Source: DRYS01 sp964491605 (GTDB taxonomy: Archaea; Thermoproteota; CALKCG01; B24; DRYS01). From it: a stretch of DNA of 64,000 nucleotides. The stretch is from assembly GCA_964491605.1 (NCBI GenBank), contig CAZBGY010000006.1, positions 1 to 64,000 of the forward strand. Reading direction: 5' to 3'. Positions 9,166 through 17,297 of this stretch are shown here, one piece after another (within the stretch, counting starts at the first letter, position 1; every line of letters starts with the position of its first letter). A model generated the notes under the pieces. It was not told the DNA's origin. It made no database searches and saw only the letters and a list, made by a program, of their open reading frames with translations. Both the position numbers and the translations under genes were made by a program.

Positions 9166-10367
9166 TATACCCCCATCTTGGATATCCTGTAGTAGAAATC
9201 GTGGAGGGGAGCGTTAGGTTAATCATACCAGAGGCGTCTTTAAAGAGTAATGTACCTCCTAAGACTCCGGTATTCTATAACCCTGTGATGGCGAGGAGCC
9301 GTGATATCGGGGTGCTGTTTGTTGAAGCTTATGAAGGTCTACCGAAGAAGGGAGCGAATGTATGCGATGCGTTAGCAGGATCAGGTGTGAGAGGGCTTAG
9401 ATACCTTATAGAAACCTCCAGGATTGATCATCTCGTTTCGAACGATATAAGCAGGGAAGCTGTAAAGTTCATCTCTATCAATGCCGATATAAATGGTGTA
9501 AAGGATAGGGTGACTATAGAGAATAGGGATGCGAATAGCTTGTTAGCGGATTACGCTTCTAAGGGGGAGCGATTCTATGTGGTGGATATAGACCCGTTCG
9601 GTTCACCCGTGGGGTATATACATAACGCTATTATGGCTGTACGTGGGGGAGGGGTTCTAGCAACTACAGCTACTGATACAGCACCGCTCTCAGGGGTTTA
9701 CCCCAAAACCTGTCTTAGAAGGTATGGTGCTAGATCTTTGAAGACGGAGTTCTACCATGAAGTTGGGTTGAGGATATTGATAGGCTACATAGCGAGAGTA
9801 GGGTTAACATATGATCTAGGGGTGGAGAATCTTTTAGCTTATAGGGAAATACACTATTTCAGATGTTATATGAAGGTAGAACCTGGTGTTCGGAGAGCTG
9901 AGAGGACGCTGAGTGATATAGGGTTCATAGGGTATTGTAGGAAGTGTATGTATAGGATGTCCGCGTCTCTAATAGATATAGCTGAGGATAGCCTGTACAC
10001 TGTTGCATGTCCTTTATGCGATTCCGCTCTGAGCTTTATAGGTCCTCTATGGATTGGGAAGCTAGCTGAGCCAAGCTTATGTATAAGGATGATCGAAGAG
10101 GCTGAGCGGATAAGTATAACTGATAAGGGCTATGCTGATAGGCTTCTATCTATTCTGGCATCCGAAGCATCGATGCCTCCGACATACTATACTGTCGATC
10201 AAATCTCTTCGAAGCTTAAAGTAAAAACACCAAGTCTTGAGAAGATTAAAGGTATAATCAGTGGGGAAGGCTATAGATTCTCCAGAACACATTTTGATCC
10301 TAAAGGGTTTAAAACAGATATGGAATCATCATATCTGATAGAGTTATTGAGGAGACGATTAGAGTAA
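9162..10367 (+). CDS. trm1: tRNA (guanine-26 N2/N2)-dimethyltransferase Trm1
   Basis: Trm1 methylates the exocyclic amine of G26 between the D and anticodon arms of tRNA. The 401-residue sequence has a SAM-binding region CDALAGSGVRGLRYL (about 66-80), a catalytic motif VVDIDPFGSP (Asp-Pro-Phe-Gly) and a C-terminal zinc site built from CRKC and CPLC (about 258-288). Translation starts at TTG within a TTGA overlap with the fibrillarin stop, an overlap type seen again at leuD/leuB. Length is usual for archaeal Trm1. Confidence 0.93.
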   Translation: MIYPHLGYPVVEIVEGSVRLIIPEASLKSNVPPKTPVFYNPVMARSRDIGVLFVEAYEGLPKKGANVCDALAGSGVRGLRYLIETSRIDHLVSNDISREAVKFISINADINGVKDRVTIENRDANSLLADYASKGERFYVVDIDPFGSPVGYIHNAIMAVRGGGVLATTATDTAPLSGVYPKTCLRRYGARSLKTEFYHEVGLRILIGYIARVGLTYDLGVENLLAYREIHYFRCYMKVEPGVRRAERTLSDIGFIGYCRKCMYRMSASLIDIAEDSLYTVACPLCDSALSFIGPLWIGKLAEPSLCIRMIEEAERISITDKGYADRLLSILASEASMPPTYYTVDQISSKLKVKTPSLEKIKGIISGEGYRFSRTHFDPKGFKTDMESSYLIELLRRRLE

Positions 10368-10395
10368 CTTATCGAAGGGTATATTTACGCCTTCT

Positions 10396-10758
10396 TCAGC
10401 TACCTCCTAGTTTCTGATCGAGTACCCACTTCTCTAGAAGCTGGCATTTTAGATGTGATGTATCCCCTCCGATACCGCATAGAGAGTTTTTCTCGCATAA
10501 TATGCACGGTGCAGATCCTATGGATAGATAGCCGGATTCATCGTCGGTTACCAGAAGTCTATACGTCCATCTACTTGAATGTAATATGCGCTCTCTATGC
10601 ACCAATCCCTTCCTCTCTAAACTTGATATGATCTTCGCTCCCTCTTTACTCGATACCCCCAGCTTCTTACATAAATCACTTTGAAGTATCCCATCTTTTG
10701 AATTCCTTATTATCTCCAAAGCCTTCTCCTCAAGAGATTCCCTGCCCTTCTTAGCCAT
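10396..10758 (-). CDS. TFE-beta-like winged-helix protein with Cys cluster (RPC34/hRPC39-type)
   Basis: This 120-residue protein has a winged-helix domain (about residues 8-70), then a compact cysteine cluster C85-x2-C88-x5-C94-x10-C105. That arrangement, one winged helix plus a four-Cys Fe-S site, is the architecture of archaeal TFE-beta, the homologue of the Pol III subunit RPC39. TFE-beta pairs with TFE-alpha to help RNA polymerase open promoters. The family identification is from remembered architecture, not a search. It is on the opposite strand, convergent with trm1 by 28 bases. A simple Fe-S transcriptional regulator is the main alternative. Confidence 0.65.
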   Translation of the reverse strand: MAKKGRESLEEKALEIIRNSKDGILQSDLCKKLGVSSKEGAKIISSLERKGLVHRERILHSSRWTYRLLVTDDESGYLSIGSAPCILCEKNSLCGIGGDTSHLKCQLLEKWVLDQKLGGS

Positions 10759-10890
10759 CCTCCTATCTGTATGTGATTATTTAGTAGATCCTAGATAAAC
10801 ATTACATATTTAGCGTTAATGTCGCTTATATATCTCTTTCGAAGTAATCTTTAAAGAGGCTGCCGCTACCTTTTATTCTAGGTTAAAGCT

Positions 10891-11283
10891 TTGAGCGAGC
10901 CGGTGGATGTCGAGCTCGAAAATATAAAGAAACGTATGCTAGCTAAGCTTCAGAGGAAACTTTCATCGAGCGAGAGCAAGCAGTATAGACATGAGTTAGA
11001 TCCAGAGAAATATGTGGAAAGTAATCTTGAAGGTAAAGCCGTAGAGATATTTGAGTATTTCAGGCAGCAGTATCCAGATAAAGTGTATAGGGCTGTAGTT
11101 GAAGCGTTAGCTAAAGCCATGATGAATGGAATCATACCTAAACCCCTCGATGCTATAACCCTATACACTATACTGTCGAATCTAGGTCTGAAGGTGAGGG
11201 TTCCCAGTAGGATCTATGTAGTTAAGAGGGGTGAAATAAAGGATTTCTCCGAGTATCTTAAGGAGAAGTTATCCGAGGAGTAA
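10891..11283 (+). CDS. small basic helical protein, possibly divergent PDCD5/dsDNA-binding family
   Basis: The 130-residue product starts at TTG and begins with a charged helix (VDVELENIKKRMLAKLQRKL) resembling the N-terminus of archaeal PDCD5-type DNA-binding proteins. A helical bundle follows at about 45-95 and a basic C-terminal strand (SRIYVVKRG). The order of elements resembles PDCD5, but the conserved core is weak, so this is a tentative assignment. A TATA-like TTATATATC lies about 65 bases upstream. It precedes argG on the same strand with a 101-base gap that holds argG's own promoter-like element. Confidence 0.5.
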   Translation: MSEPVDVELENIKKRMLAKLQRKLSSSESKQYRHELDPEKYVESNLEGKAVEIFEYFRQQYPDKVYRAVVEALAKAMMNGIIPKPLDAITLYTILSNLGLKVRVPSRIYVVKRGEIKDFSEYLKEKLSEE

Positions 11284-11320
11284 GAAATATGGGGAGTTAA
11301 AGTATGCTCAAACATAGATA

Positions 11321-11330
11321 ATATTTAAAT
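11321..11330 (+). promoter_or_regulatory. TATA-like element upstream of argG
   Basis: An AT-rich ATATTTAAAT lies about 64 bases before the argG ATG, in a gap between two same-strand genes. Expected transcription start is near 11353, giving a short leader with a GGAG ribosome-binding site at about 11371. It probably drives argG-lysW-lysZ-lysK. Confidence 0.4.
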
Positions 11331-11384
11331 GAGTGTTCCGCAAATCTCTATACTGCTAATTAAGATTTACGGAGTAGTTTAGGT

Positions 11385-12632
11385 ATGGCTGCTGAAAAAT
11401 CCTCAAAGGCTGTGAGGAGGGTAGTATTAGCCTTCTCAGGCGGGTTAGATACATCCGTAGCTGCTGTATGGCTTAGAGAAAAGTATGGGGCAGAAGTTAT
11501 AACGGTAACAGTAGATGTAGGTCAAAACGAAGATTTCGGAGATATAGAAGCGAGAGCAGAGAAGCTTGGCGTAGTTAAGCATTACACGCTAGATTGTAAG
11601 AAAGAGTTCGTCGAAGGATACGTGTTTAAAGCTATTAAAGCGAACGGATTATACCAGGGGGAATACCCTCTGAGTAGTGCTTTATCAAGACCATTGATCG
11701 CATCTAAATGCGTCCATATAGCTTTAAAAGAAGGTGCGGATGCAATCGCTCATGGATGTACCGGTAAAGGTAATGATCAATTAAGATTCGAGGTTACGAT
11801 AAAATCTCTAGCGCCAAATATCGAGATCTTAGCCCCGGTGAGGGAATGGGGGTTTAATAGGGATTGGGAGATAGACTATGCGTTAAAGCACGGCATACCT
11901 ATAAAGCCTAAGAGGGAGAAGTATAGCATAGATGTGAATCTATGGGGTAGATCGATCGAGTGCGGTCCATTGGAGGATATATCATCTAATCCTCCTGAAG
12001 ATGCGTTTGAATGGACTAATCCTCCGTGGAAAGCTCCGGATAATCCTGAAGAGATTTCTATAAGGTTTGAGGGTGGCGTACCAGTAGCTATAAACGGGGA
12101 GAAGATGGATGGAGTGAAGCTGATATCATTCTTAAATAGCCTAGCAGGATTGCATGGTATCGGGCGTATCGATCATATAGAGGAGAGGACTGTAGGTATA
12201 AAGACGCGTGAAGTTTACGAAGCTCCAGCGGCTACTTGTATACTTAAAGCGCATAAAGATCTGGAGAAGCTTGTACTAACAGGTCGAGAATTAAGGTTTA
12301 AGGAGTTTGTAGATGTGGAGTGGAGTAGCCTGGTGTATACGGGTTTATGGATGGAGCCTCTGAGAGAAGCTTTAGATGCATTCATAGATGTAGTCGAGGA
12401 GAGGGTTTGCGGGGAGGTTACTCTCAGGGTTTATAAGGGTTCTCTAACGATCCTGTCAAGGAGATCAGAATACAGCTTGTATGATGAAGAGCTTGCAAGC
12501 TATAGTGGTAGTAGTACGTTCGATCAGAGATGGGCTGAAGGATTTGTAACGATATGGGGGCTACCTACGGTTCTCGCACGTAGGATCTACCCGAAAAAGA
12601 TATCTGATAGGTGTATATATGGTGGTGAGTAG
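11385..12632 (+). CDS. argG: argininosuccinate synthase
   Basis: ArgG condenses citrulline and aspartate with ATP to argininosuccinate, the penultimate step to arginine. The 415-residue protein opens with the PP-loop motif AFSGGLDTSVA (about 17-27). It also carries the family signatures AHGCTGKGNDQLRFE and a GRSIECGPLED loop. Length matches the usual 400-420. lysW starts 4 bases after its stop, then lysZ and lysK, so the gene is embedded in a LysW-carrier operon. That points to the operon serving arginine (via LysW-ornithine) and possibly lysine as well. No argH or argF is in the window. Confidence 0.97.
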   Translation: MAAEKSSKAVRRVVLAFSGGLDTSVAAVWLREKYGAEVITVTVDVGQNEDFGDIEARAEKLGVVKHYTLDCKKEFVEGYVFKAIKANGLYQGEYPLSSALSRPLIASKCVHIALKEGADAIAHGCTGKGNDQLRFEVTIKSLAPNIEILAPVREWGFNRDWEIDYALKHGIPIKPKREKYSIDVNLWGRSIECGPLEDISSNPPEDAFEWTNPPWKAPDNPEEISIRFEGGVPVAINGEKMDGVKLISFLNSLAGLHGIGRIDHIEERTVGIKTREVYEAPAATCILKAHKDLEKLVLTGRELRFKEFVDVEWSSLVYTGLWMEPLREALDAFIDVVEERVCGEVTLRVYKGSLTILSRRSEYSLYDEELASYSGSSTFDQRWAEGFVTIWGLPTVLARRIYPKKISDRCIYGGE

Positions 12633-12635
12633 GTT

Positions 12636-12809
12636 ATGCAAGTTAAATGTCCGGAATGTGATGGAGATATACCGGTACCCGAAGATGTGATTCCAGGAGA
12701 AATAGTTCCGTGTCCAGATTGCGGCTCTGAGTTTGAAGTATACCTGAATGATGAAGGGGGTATAGAGCTTAAACCTGTAGAGATAGAAGGTGAAGATTGG
12801 GGAGAATAG
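12636..12809 (+). CDS. lysW: LysW amino-group carrier protein
   Basis: A 57-residue acidic protein with two zinc-binding CxxC pairs (Cys5/Cys8 and Cys26/Cys29) and the diagnostic C-terminus EDWGE. In this family the gamma-carboxyl of the last Glu is linked to the amino group of alpha-aminoadipate or glutamate. The carrier protects the amine and docks the substrate to LysZ, LysY, LysJ and LysK. The gene lies 4 bases after argG and 27 bases before lysZ on the same strand. The ATG at 12636 has GTAGG just upstream. Confidence 0.95.
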   Translation: MQVKCPECDGDIPVPEDVIPGEIVPCPDCGSEFEVYLNDEGGIELKPVEIEGEDWGE

Positions 12810-12836
12810 AGTTAGCATGGAGGTTAGTAGGGTAGT

Positions 12837-13646
12837 TTGAAGATCGTAGTGAAGATAGGTGGAAGCCTGTTAGCTGAAGGGGTTGAAGAGACTGAACTAG
12901 CTTCCGATATAGAGCGTATAGCATCCAGCCATAACTTAGTTATAGTTCATGGAGGGGGTAAGGATGTTACACGTATATGTGAACGTATAGGAAAGAAGCC
13001 TATTTTCGTAACGTCACCTGAAGGCTTCAGGAGTAGATATACAGATCTCGAGACTTTAGAGATATATGTTATGGTGATGGCGGGGAAGGTTAACAAAGAG
13101 CTTGTAGCATACTTAAGGAGGAGAGGGTTGAATGCTATAGGGCTTTCTGGGGTTGATGCAGGGATATTGAAAGCTGAGAGGAAGAAGAAGCTGGTGATAA
13201 TTGATGAGAGAGGACGTAAAAGAATTATAGAAGGTGGGTATACCGGGAAGATAACCTCCGTTAATACTAAGCTTCTAGAGGATTTACTCGAATTAGGTTA
13301 CTTACCTGTGGTAGCCCCTATAGCTCTAGGAACAGAAGGTGAGATGCTTAACGTAGATGGAGATAGAGCTGCAGCATACATAGCTGGGGCTATGAAGGCA
13401 GATGTACTTATACTCACAACAGATGTAGATGCGCTCTACGTTAAAGGTAAACCTATACCTAAGTTAAGTTTAGATGAAGCCAGGAAGATCCTCAAAGATA
13501 TAGGTCCAGGTATGATAACGAAGATCTACGCTTCTACGGAGGCATTAACGATGGGTGTCAAAAAGGTGTGTATATGTTCAGGTAGGGGTGAATCTCCGCT
13601 TATAAAAGCCTTAGAAGGAGTAGCTGGGACTACGATAGAACGGTAG
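12837..13646 (+). CDS. lysZ: [LysW]-aminoadipate/glutamate kinase
   Basis: An amino-acid kinase fold enzyme phosphorylating the side-chain carboxyl of LysW-bound aminoadipate or glutamate. The 269-residue protein starts at TTG and has VVKIGGSLLAEG (about 3-14), VIVHGGGKDVTRI for ATP and substrate binding, and the nucleotide motif LTTDVDALYVKGK near residue 200. It differs from classical N-acetylglutamate kinase by its LysW context. The partner genes lysX and lysY are not in this stretch and must lie elsewhere. Whether it serves lysine, arginine or both cannot be read from the sequence; the argG neighbour favours arginine at least. Confidence 0.92.
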   Translation: MKIVVKIGGSLLAEGVEETELASDIERIASSHNLVIVHGGGKDVTRICERIGKKPIFVTSPEGFRSRYTDLETLEIYVMVMAGKVNKELVAYLRRRGLNAIGLSGVDAGILKAERKKKLVIIDERGRKRIIEGGYTGKITSVNTKLLEDLLELGYLPVVAPIALGTEGEMLNVDGDRAAAYIAGAMKADVLILTTDVDALYVKGKPIPKLSLDEARKILKDIGPGMITKIYASTEALTMGVKKVCICSGRGESPLIKALEGVAGTTIER

Positions 13647-13665
13647 ATCGCCAGATTGAAGGGAT

Positions 13666-14808
13666 GTGAAGTTTATGGATAGCTATACTCCTAGGGAAGC
13701 TGTAGATATTCTTTCCCGTATGCTAGAAATATATTCACCTACTGGTTATGAGAGAGGGTTAGCAGATTTTATCTACAAGCTACTATTAGATCACGGATTA
13801 AACGTTAGGATGGATCCTGTAGGTAATGTCATAGCTACTATAGGGTATGGTGATCCTAAGATATTGCTATGCGGGCATATGGATACGGTACCAGGCTATA
13901 TTCCTGTTAGGGTTAGAGGCATACGTATATATGGTAGAGGGGCTGTGGATGCTAAAGGTCCTTTAGCATCTATGATATCGGCATCTATAATCGCATCCCA
14001 CTGCAAGATTAACGGTACGATCATACTTGCATGCGTAGTAGATGAGGAGGGGGGAAGTAAAGGTGTGTTGAAGCTTATAGAGGATGGGTTTAAAGTAGAT
14101 TATGCGATCTTCGGTGAACCTAGCGGGACTTCCAACGTTACAGTAGGGTATAAGGGTAGCATGCATATGAAACTGATGGTTAAAGGTATGGGTGGGCATG
14201 CATCAGCTCCCTGGCTCTTCCATAATCCTTTAGAAATAATTTTCGAAGCTTACAGATCGATTAAAGGAGGAATTGAAAGCCTCGTAGATTCTAATGATAG
14301 ATTTTACAGGTATAGCGTAGCGTTAACCATGGTTAAAGGTGGTATAGCCGCTAATGTTATACCCTCGGAAGCTGAAGGTTATCTAGATATAAGGCTTCCT
14401 CCAGGATCAAATCCTACATCTATCTATGAGATCGTGAAGCAGGAGGTTTCGAAGATTGTTAACAGGTATAGGGGGATTAGGTTGAATATGGAACTCCTCG
14501 GTTCGACTCCTCCCTATGAGGAGAAGGTGGATTCGGTATTGGTGAAGGCTTTTCAGGATGCCATAAAATTGGAGCTGAACGTGGAAGCTGGGATCCTCAG
14601 GAAGAGTGGAACAAGCGATATGAACATCTATGCTGCTAAGATGGGTGTTCCATCTGTAGCGTATGGACCTGGAAATCCTAGGTTATCGCATAGAAATATC
14701 GAGTGGATAGAGATAAATGACTATCTGCACTCTATAAGAATACTACTTAAAGTTCTATCGAATTTTATAGGATTAGATCTAAATGAAGTTTATAGAGTGT
14801 TTACATAA
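13666..14808 (+). CDS. lysK: [LysW]-lysine/ornithine hydrolase
   Basis: An M20-family metallopeptidase-like amidohydrolase that releases lysine or ornithine from the LysW C-terminal Glu. The 380-residue sequence has the M20 motifs LLCGHMDTVPGY (His and Asp), VVDEEGGSKG (catalytic Glu-Glu), IFGEPSG and a C-terminal KSGTSDMN metal region. Start is GTG 13666 or ATG 13675. It is the last gene of the argG-lysW-lysZ-lysK operon, 19 bases after lysZ. The operon lacks the LysJ aminotransferase that would normally act one step earlier. Confidence 0.9.
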   Translation: MKFMDSYTPREAVDILSRMLEIYSPTGYERGLADFIYKLLLDHGLNVRMDPVGNVIATIGYGDPKILLCGHMDTVPGYIPVRVRGIRIYGRGAVDAKGPLASMISASIIASHCKINGTIILACVVDEEGGSKGVLKLIEDGFKVDYAIFGEPSGTSNVTVGYKGSMHMKLMVKGMGGHASAPWLFHNPLEIIFEAYRSIKGGIESLVDSNDRFYRYSVALTMVKGGIAANVIPSEAEGYLDIRLPPGSNPTSIYEIVKQEVSKIVNRYRGIRLNMELLGSTPPYEEKVDSVLVKAFQDAIKLELNVEAGILRKSGTSDMNIYAAKMGVPSVAYGPGNPRLSHRNIEWIEINDYLHSIRILLKVLSNFIGLDLNEVYRVFT

Positions 14809-14845
14809 ATTGCTGTTAGCTTATTACTAAGGAGAAACAGTAACT

Positions 14846-16066
14846 TCACTCATATCTGAAGTTACGTTTGGATAACTCCTCCTCTATCGATCTAGCTATC
14901 AGCTCCGGTTGGATAGGTAAGCCTATGAGTGTAGTCTTACCCCTATAACCTACACTGGAGGGTTTGATTTCTAGTAGTCCAACCGTAGATAACGTCTTCA
15001 CATAACTCCAAACCTGTGTATGCTTCTTAGGCTCCAAATTGTATTCTTCGCATACGACTCTATAAGCTTCTTCAACTCTCCCTGTCGGGAAGTATGCCTC
15101 CTCAGGTGAGAATTGAGATATACGTGCTACGGCTAGCAGTAGGAGTAACTCATGGTCGGATAAATTTCTAAGGCTATCCCTAACTGGGATCATGCTGTAT
15201 ACGACGGATTGCTGAACTGCACGTATATGGATCGGTAGAACTATTCTAGAACCTATACTATCAGCATACCTACCTGCTTTGAGTAGAAGTTCGACAGCCC
15301 ATCTTATATTGCTCGATGATACGCATATGTCCGTTATAAGTTTTAAAGCTTCATCTGATATAGCGCCATGCTTGAACGCCAGATCCGCTCTATATTTAAC
15401 GATATCATAGATCTCGCTTCTGCTATAGTTGTGTAAATCTAGAACGTAGCCTTGAAGCGTCTCTAGCACCGGTGCGCTTAAGCTACGTAGAACCTTAGGA
15501 TCCCTTACGATAAGGATCATATGAACCCTCTGCTTCAATCCCATGGCTACTTCATATAGCCTCGAGAGACTTGCAAGAAGCTTTAAGCCTCTAGGTGATA
15601 ACAGAGCTTCAACTTCATCCAACGCTAGAAGAAGATGGCAATCCCTATCCTCTAAAGTCTTCAATATGAACGATAGAATTTCTTCAGATGAGAATCCCCT
15701 TGACGGAAAGTTGGGTATAATCTTCGATGATATTTCTGTAAGAATAATATGAGGACTTCCCCTAAATTCTTGGGCATTAACGTATATTGAATATAATCTA
15801 ATACCTCTATCTTTACACATCTTTTCAAGGTCGTTGCAGAATCTACGTACCAATACTGTTTTACCCACTCCCGTCGAACCTATGATAGTAGCTTTAGAAG
15901 CCATGCTGCCTGGATCATCGAGTAGTGGACGGAATACTCTAGCTAGAATCTTATATTCATACTCCCTATGAGGAAGATGCGGGGGTATATAGGATAGATC
16001 TAACGTACGTTCATCCTTGAATACGCTTTGTATTCTAAGGCCTTCCTTCAGTATATCTTCGCTCAT
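14846..16066 (-). CDS. cdc6: Orc1/Cdc6-type replication initiator
   Basis: A 406-residue AAA+ ATPase with a C-terminal winged helix, the architecture of archaeal Orc1/Cdc6 origin-binding proteins. The Walker A motif IGSTGVGKTVLVRRF is near residue 65, Walker B LLLALDEVEALL near 145, sensor-1 region VRDPK near 205, and a winged-helix region spans about 305-395. The usual origin-recognition wing is not obviously lost. It converges on lysK with a 37-base gap and is divergent from a small YbjQ-like gene. The 153-base upstream gap was checked for ORB-type repeats and none was recognised. Confidence 0.9.
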   Translation of the reverse strand: MSEDILKEGLRIQSVFKDERTLDLSYIPPHLPHREYEYKILARVFRPLLDDPGSMASKATIIGSTGVGKTVLVRRFCNDLEKMCKDRGIRLYSIYVNAQEFRGSPHIILTEISSKIIPNFPSRGFSSEEILSFILKTLEDRDCHLLLALDEVEALLSPRGLKLLASLSRLYEVAMGLKQRVHMILIVRDPKVLRSLSAPVLETLQGYVLDLHNYSRSEIYDIVKYRADLAFKHGAISDEALKLITDICVSSSNIRWAVELLLKAGRYADSIGSRIVLPIHIRAVQQSVVYSMIPVRDSLRNLSDHELLLLLAVARISQFSPEEAYFPTGRVEEAYRVVCEEYNLEPKKHTQVWSYVKTLSTVGLLEIKPSSVGYRGKTTLIGLPIQPELIARSIEEELSKRNFRYE

Positions 16067-16219
16067 AGAGTCTCATTACGGCTTATATCAGCTTAAACTA
16101 TTAAGCAATAGAGCTAGATCGATACAAAGTTCGCAGCTTTAAGTAGACTGCTTTTAAGCTCAAAGCTAAACCGTAAGGTTTATCTACCGTGCCAGCGTGA
16201 TCATAATAACAAAATAGTT

Positions 16220-16570
16220 ATGAGAGAAGATATGATAATAGTTACGACCCAGTGGATTCCAGGGTACGAGGTAGAGGAGATTTTAGGGCTCGTATGGGGT
16301 TTAAGCGTTAGAACTAGAGGTATGCTAGGAAGGTTCATCTCAGGTATAGAAGCGATGGTGGGAGGCAGAGGATCAGCATACCTAGAGGAGCTTGATAAAG
16401 CTCGTAGGGAAGCTTTAGAAGATCTTAAAAGAAGAGCTGCTGATATAGGTGCTAACGCCGTGTTATCGATAGATTTCGAGACTACGGAGATACTAGAGGG
16501 ATTTATAATCGTTACAGTATATGGGACAGCTGTTAGGGCTAGGAAAGTAGTGTCTAGCTCTACGCGATGA
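16220..16570 (+). CDS. YbjQ/UPF0145 (DUF74) family protein
   Basis: The 116-residue protein has the family pattern: an opening strand ending in TTQWIPGYEVEEILG, a central helix with an RRAADIGANAVLSIDFET core and a final strand with a VYGTAV motif. UPF0145 proteins form pentameric rings. They are sometimes called heavy-metal-binding domains, but the function is not established. It overlaps the 3' end of mfnB, on the other strand, by 11 bases. Confidence 0.88.
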   Translation: MREDMIIVTTQWIPGYEVEEILGLVWGLSVRTRGMLGRFISGIEAMVGGRGSAYLEELDKARREALEDLKRRAADIGANAVLSIDFETTEILEGFIIVTVYGTAVRARKVVSSSTR

Positions 16571-17297
16571 TACTGCTACTGTTAAGGTATCTAACCCTAT
16601 CGATAAGCATCGAAAGTTTACCTTCATCTAAACGGCTTCGAATCCAGTTCTTCACGTTACATACCGCCCTCCTTACACCTACCACATCGAAACCCAGCCT
16701 ATACACTGCATCGATATCATCCAACGTTAGACCTCCAGCTAACGCTTTGATCAAACCATTAGATGAAGCCTTCTCTACAAACATACTAAGGTAACTCGGA
16801 TCTAAATAGTCGAATACGTTACCCTCACCTTTAGATTTAACATCTATCATCACACCATCTGCTCCCACTTTAGCTGCGATTTCGATGATCTTCATAGGTT
16901 CTATAGATCCTATTTTAGCATAATCCGCATAACCTACCAAAACTACTTTAGCATCTGGTGAGGCTTCTCTCACAGCTATACATACTTCGCGTGCAAGCTT
17001 CAACCCATCTCTAATCCTTGAAACACCGTATAAACCTGCCTTAATATAGTCGACGCCTAACGTAGCTGCACCGCGAGCAGCTAGAGAGGCTGTACCGGGT
17101 AGGTTCAGTAGATCCCCTATAGTAGCACTAACCTCTATATTCTTAGGGACGATTATCCTAACATCTCTTATCACTCTAGGTAGATTTGCGCCTAGAGCCC
17201 CTTCCCTAGGATTCTTAACATCCACTATATCGACACCTAGCTTTGAAGCAATTTTAGCTTCTCGTTGATCTACTACGCTTACGAGGAGCTTCAGCAA
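16560..17297 (-). CDS. mfnB: (5-formylfuran-3-yl)methyl phosphate synthase
   Basis: MfnB makes 4-(hydroxymethyl)-2-furancarboxaldehyde phosphate from two glyceraldehyde-3-phosphate molecules, the first committed step of the furan moiety of methanofuran. The 245-residue barrel has DVKNPREGALGA with the Schiff-base-type Lys28, a second Lys87 in DYIKAGLYG, and Asp152 in MIDVKSKGEG. These correspond to the catalytic Lys27/Lys85/Asp151 of the Methanocaldococcus enzyme (from memory). The gene begins inside the 3' end of rfcL (44-base overlap) and so is probably cotranscribed with the clamp-loader genes. It implies that the organism makes a methanofuran-type C1 carrier. Confidence 0.9.
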   Translation of the reverse strand: MLKLLVSVVDQREAKIASKLGVDIVDVKNPREGALGANLPRVIRDVRIIVPKNIEVSATIGDLLNLPGTASLAARGAATLGVDYIKAGLYGVSRIRDGLKLAREVCIAVREASPDAKVVLVGYADYAKIGSIEPMKIIEIAAKVGADGVMIDVKSKGEGNVFDYLDPSYLSMFVEKASSNGLIKALAGGLTLDDIDAVYRLGFDVVGVRRAVCNVKNWIRSRLDEGKLSMLIDRVRYLNSSSIIA

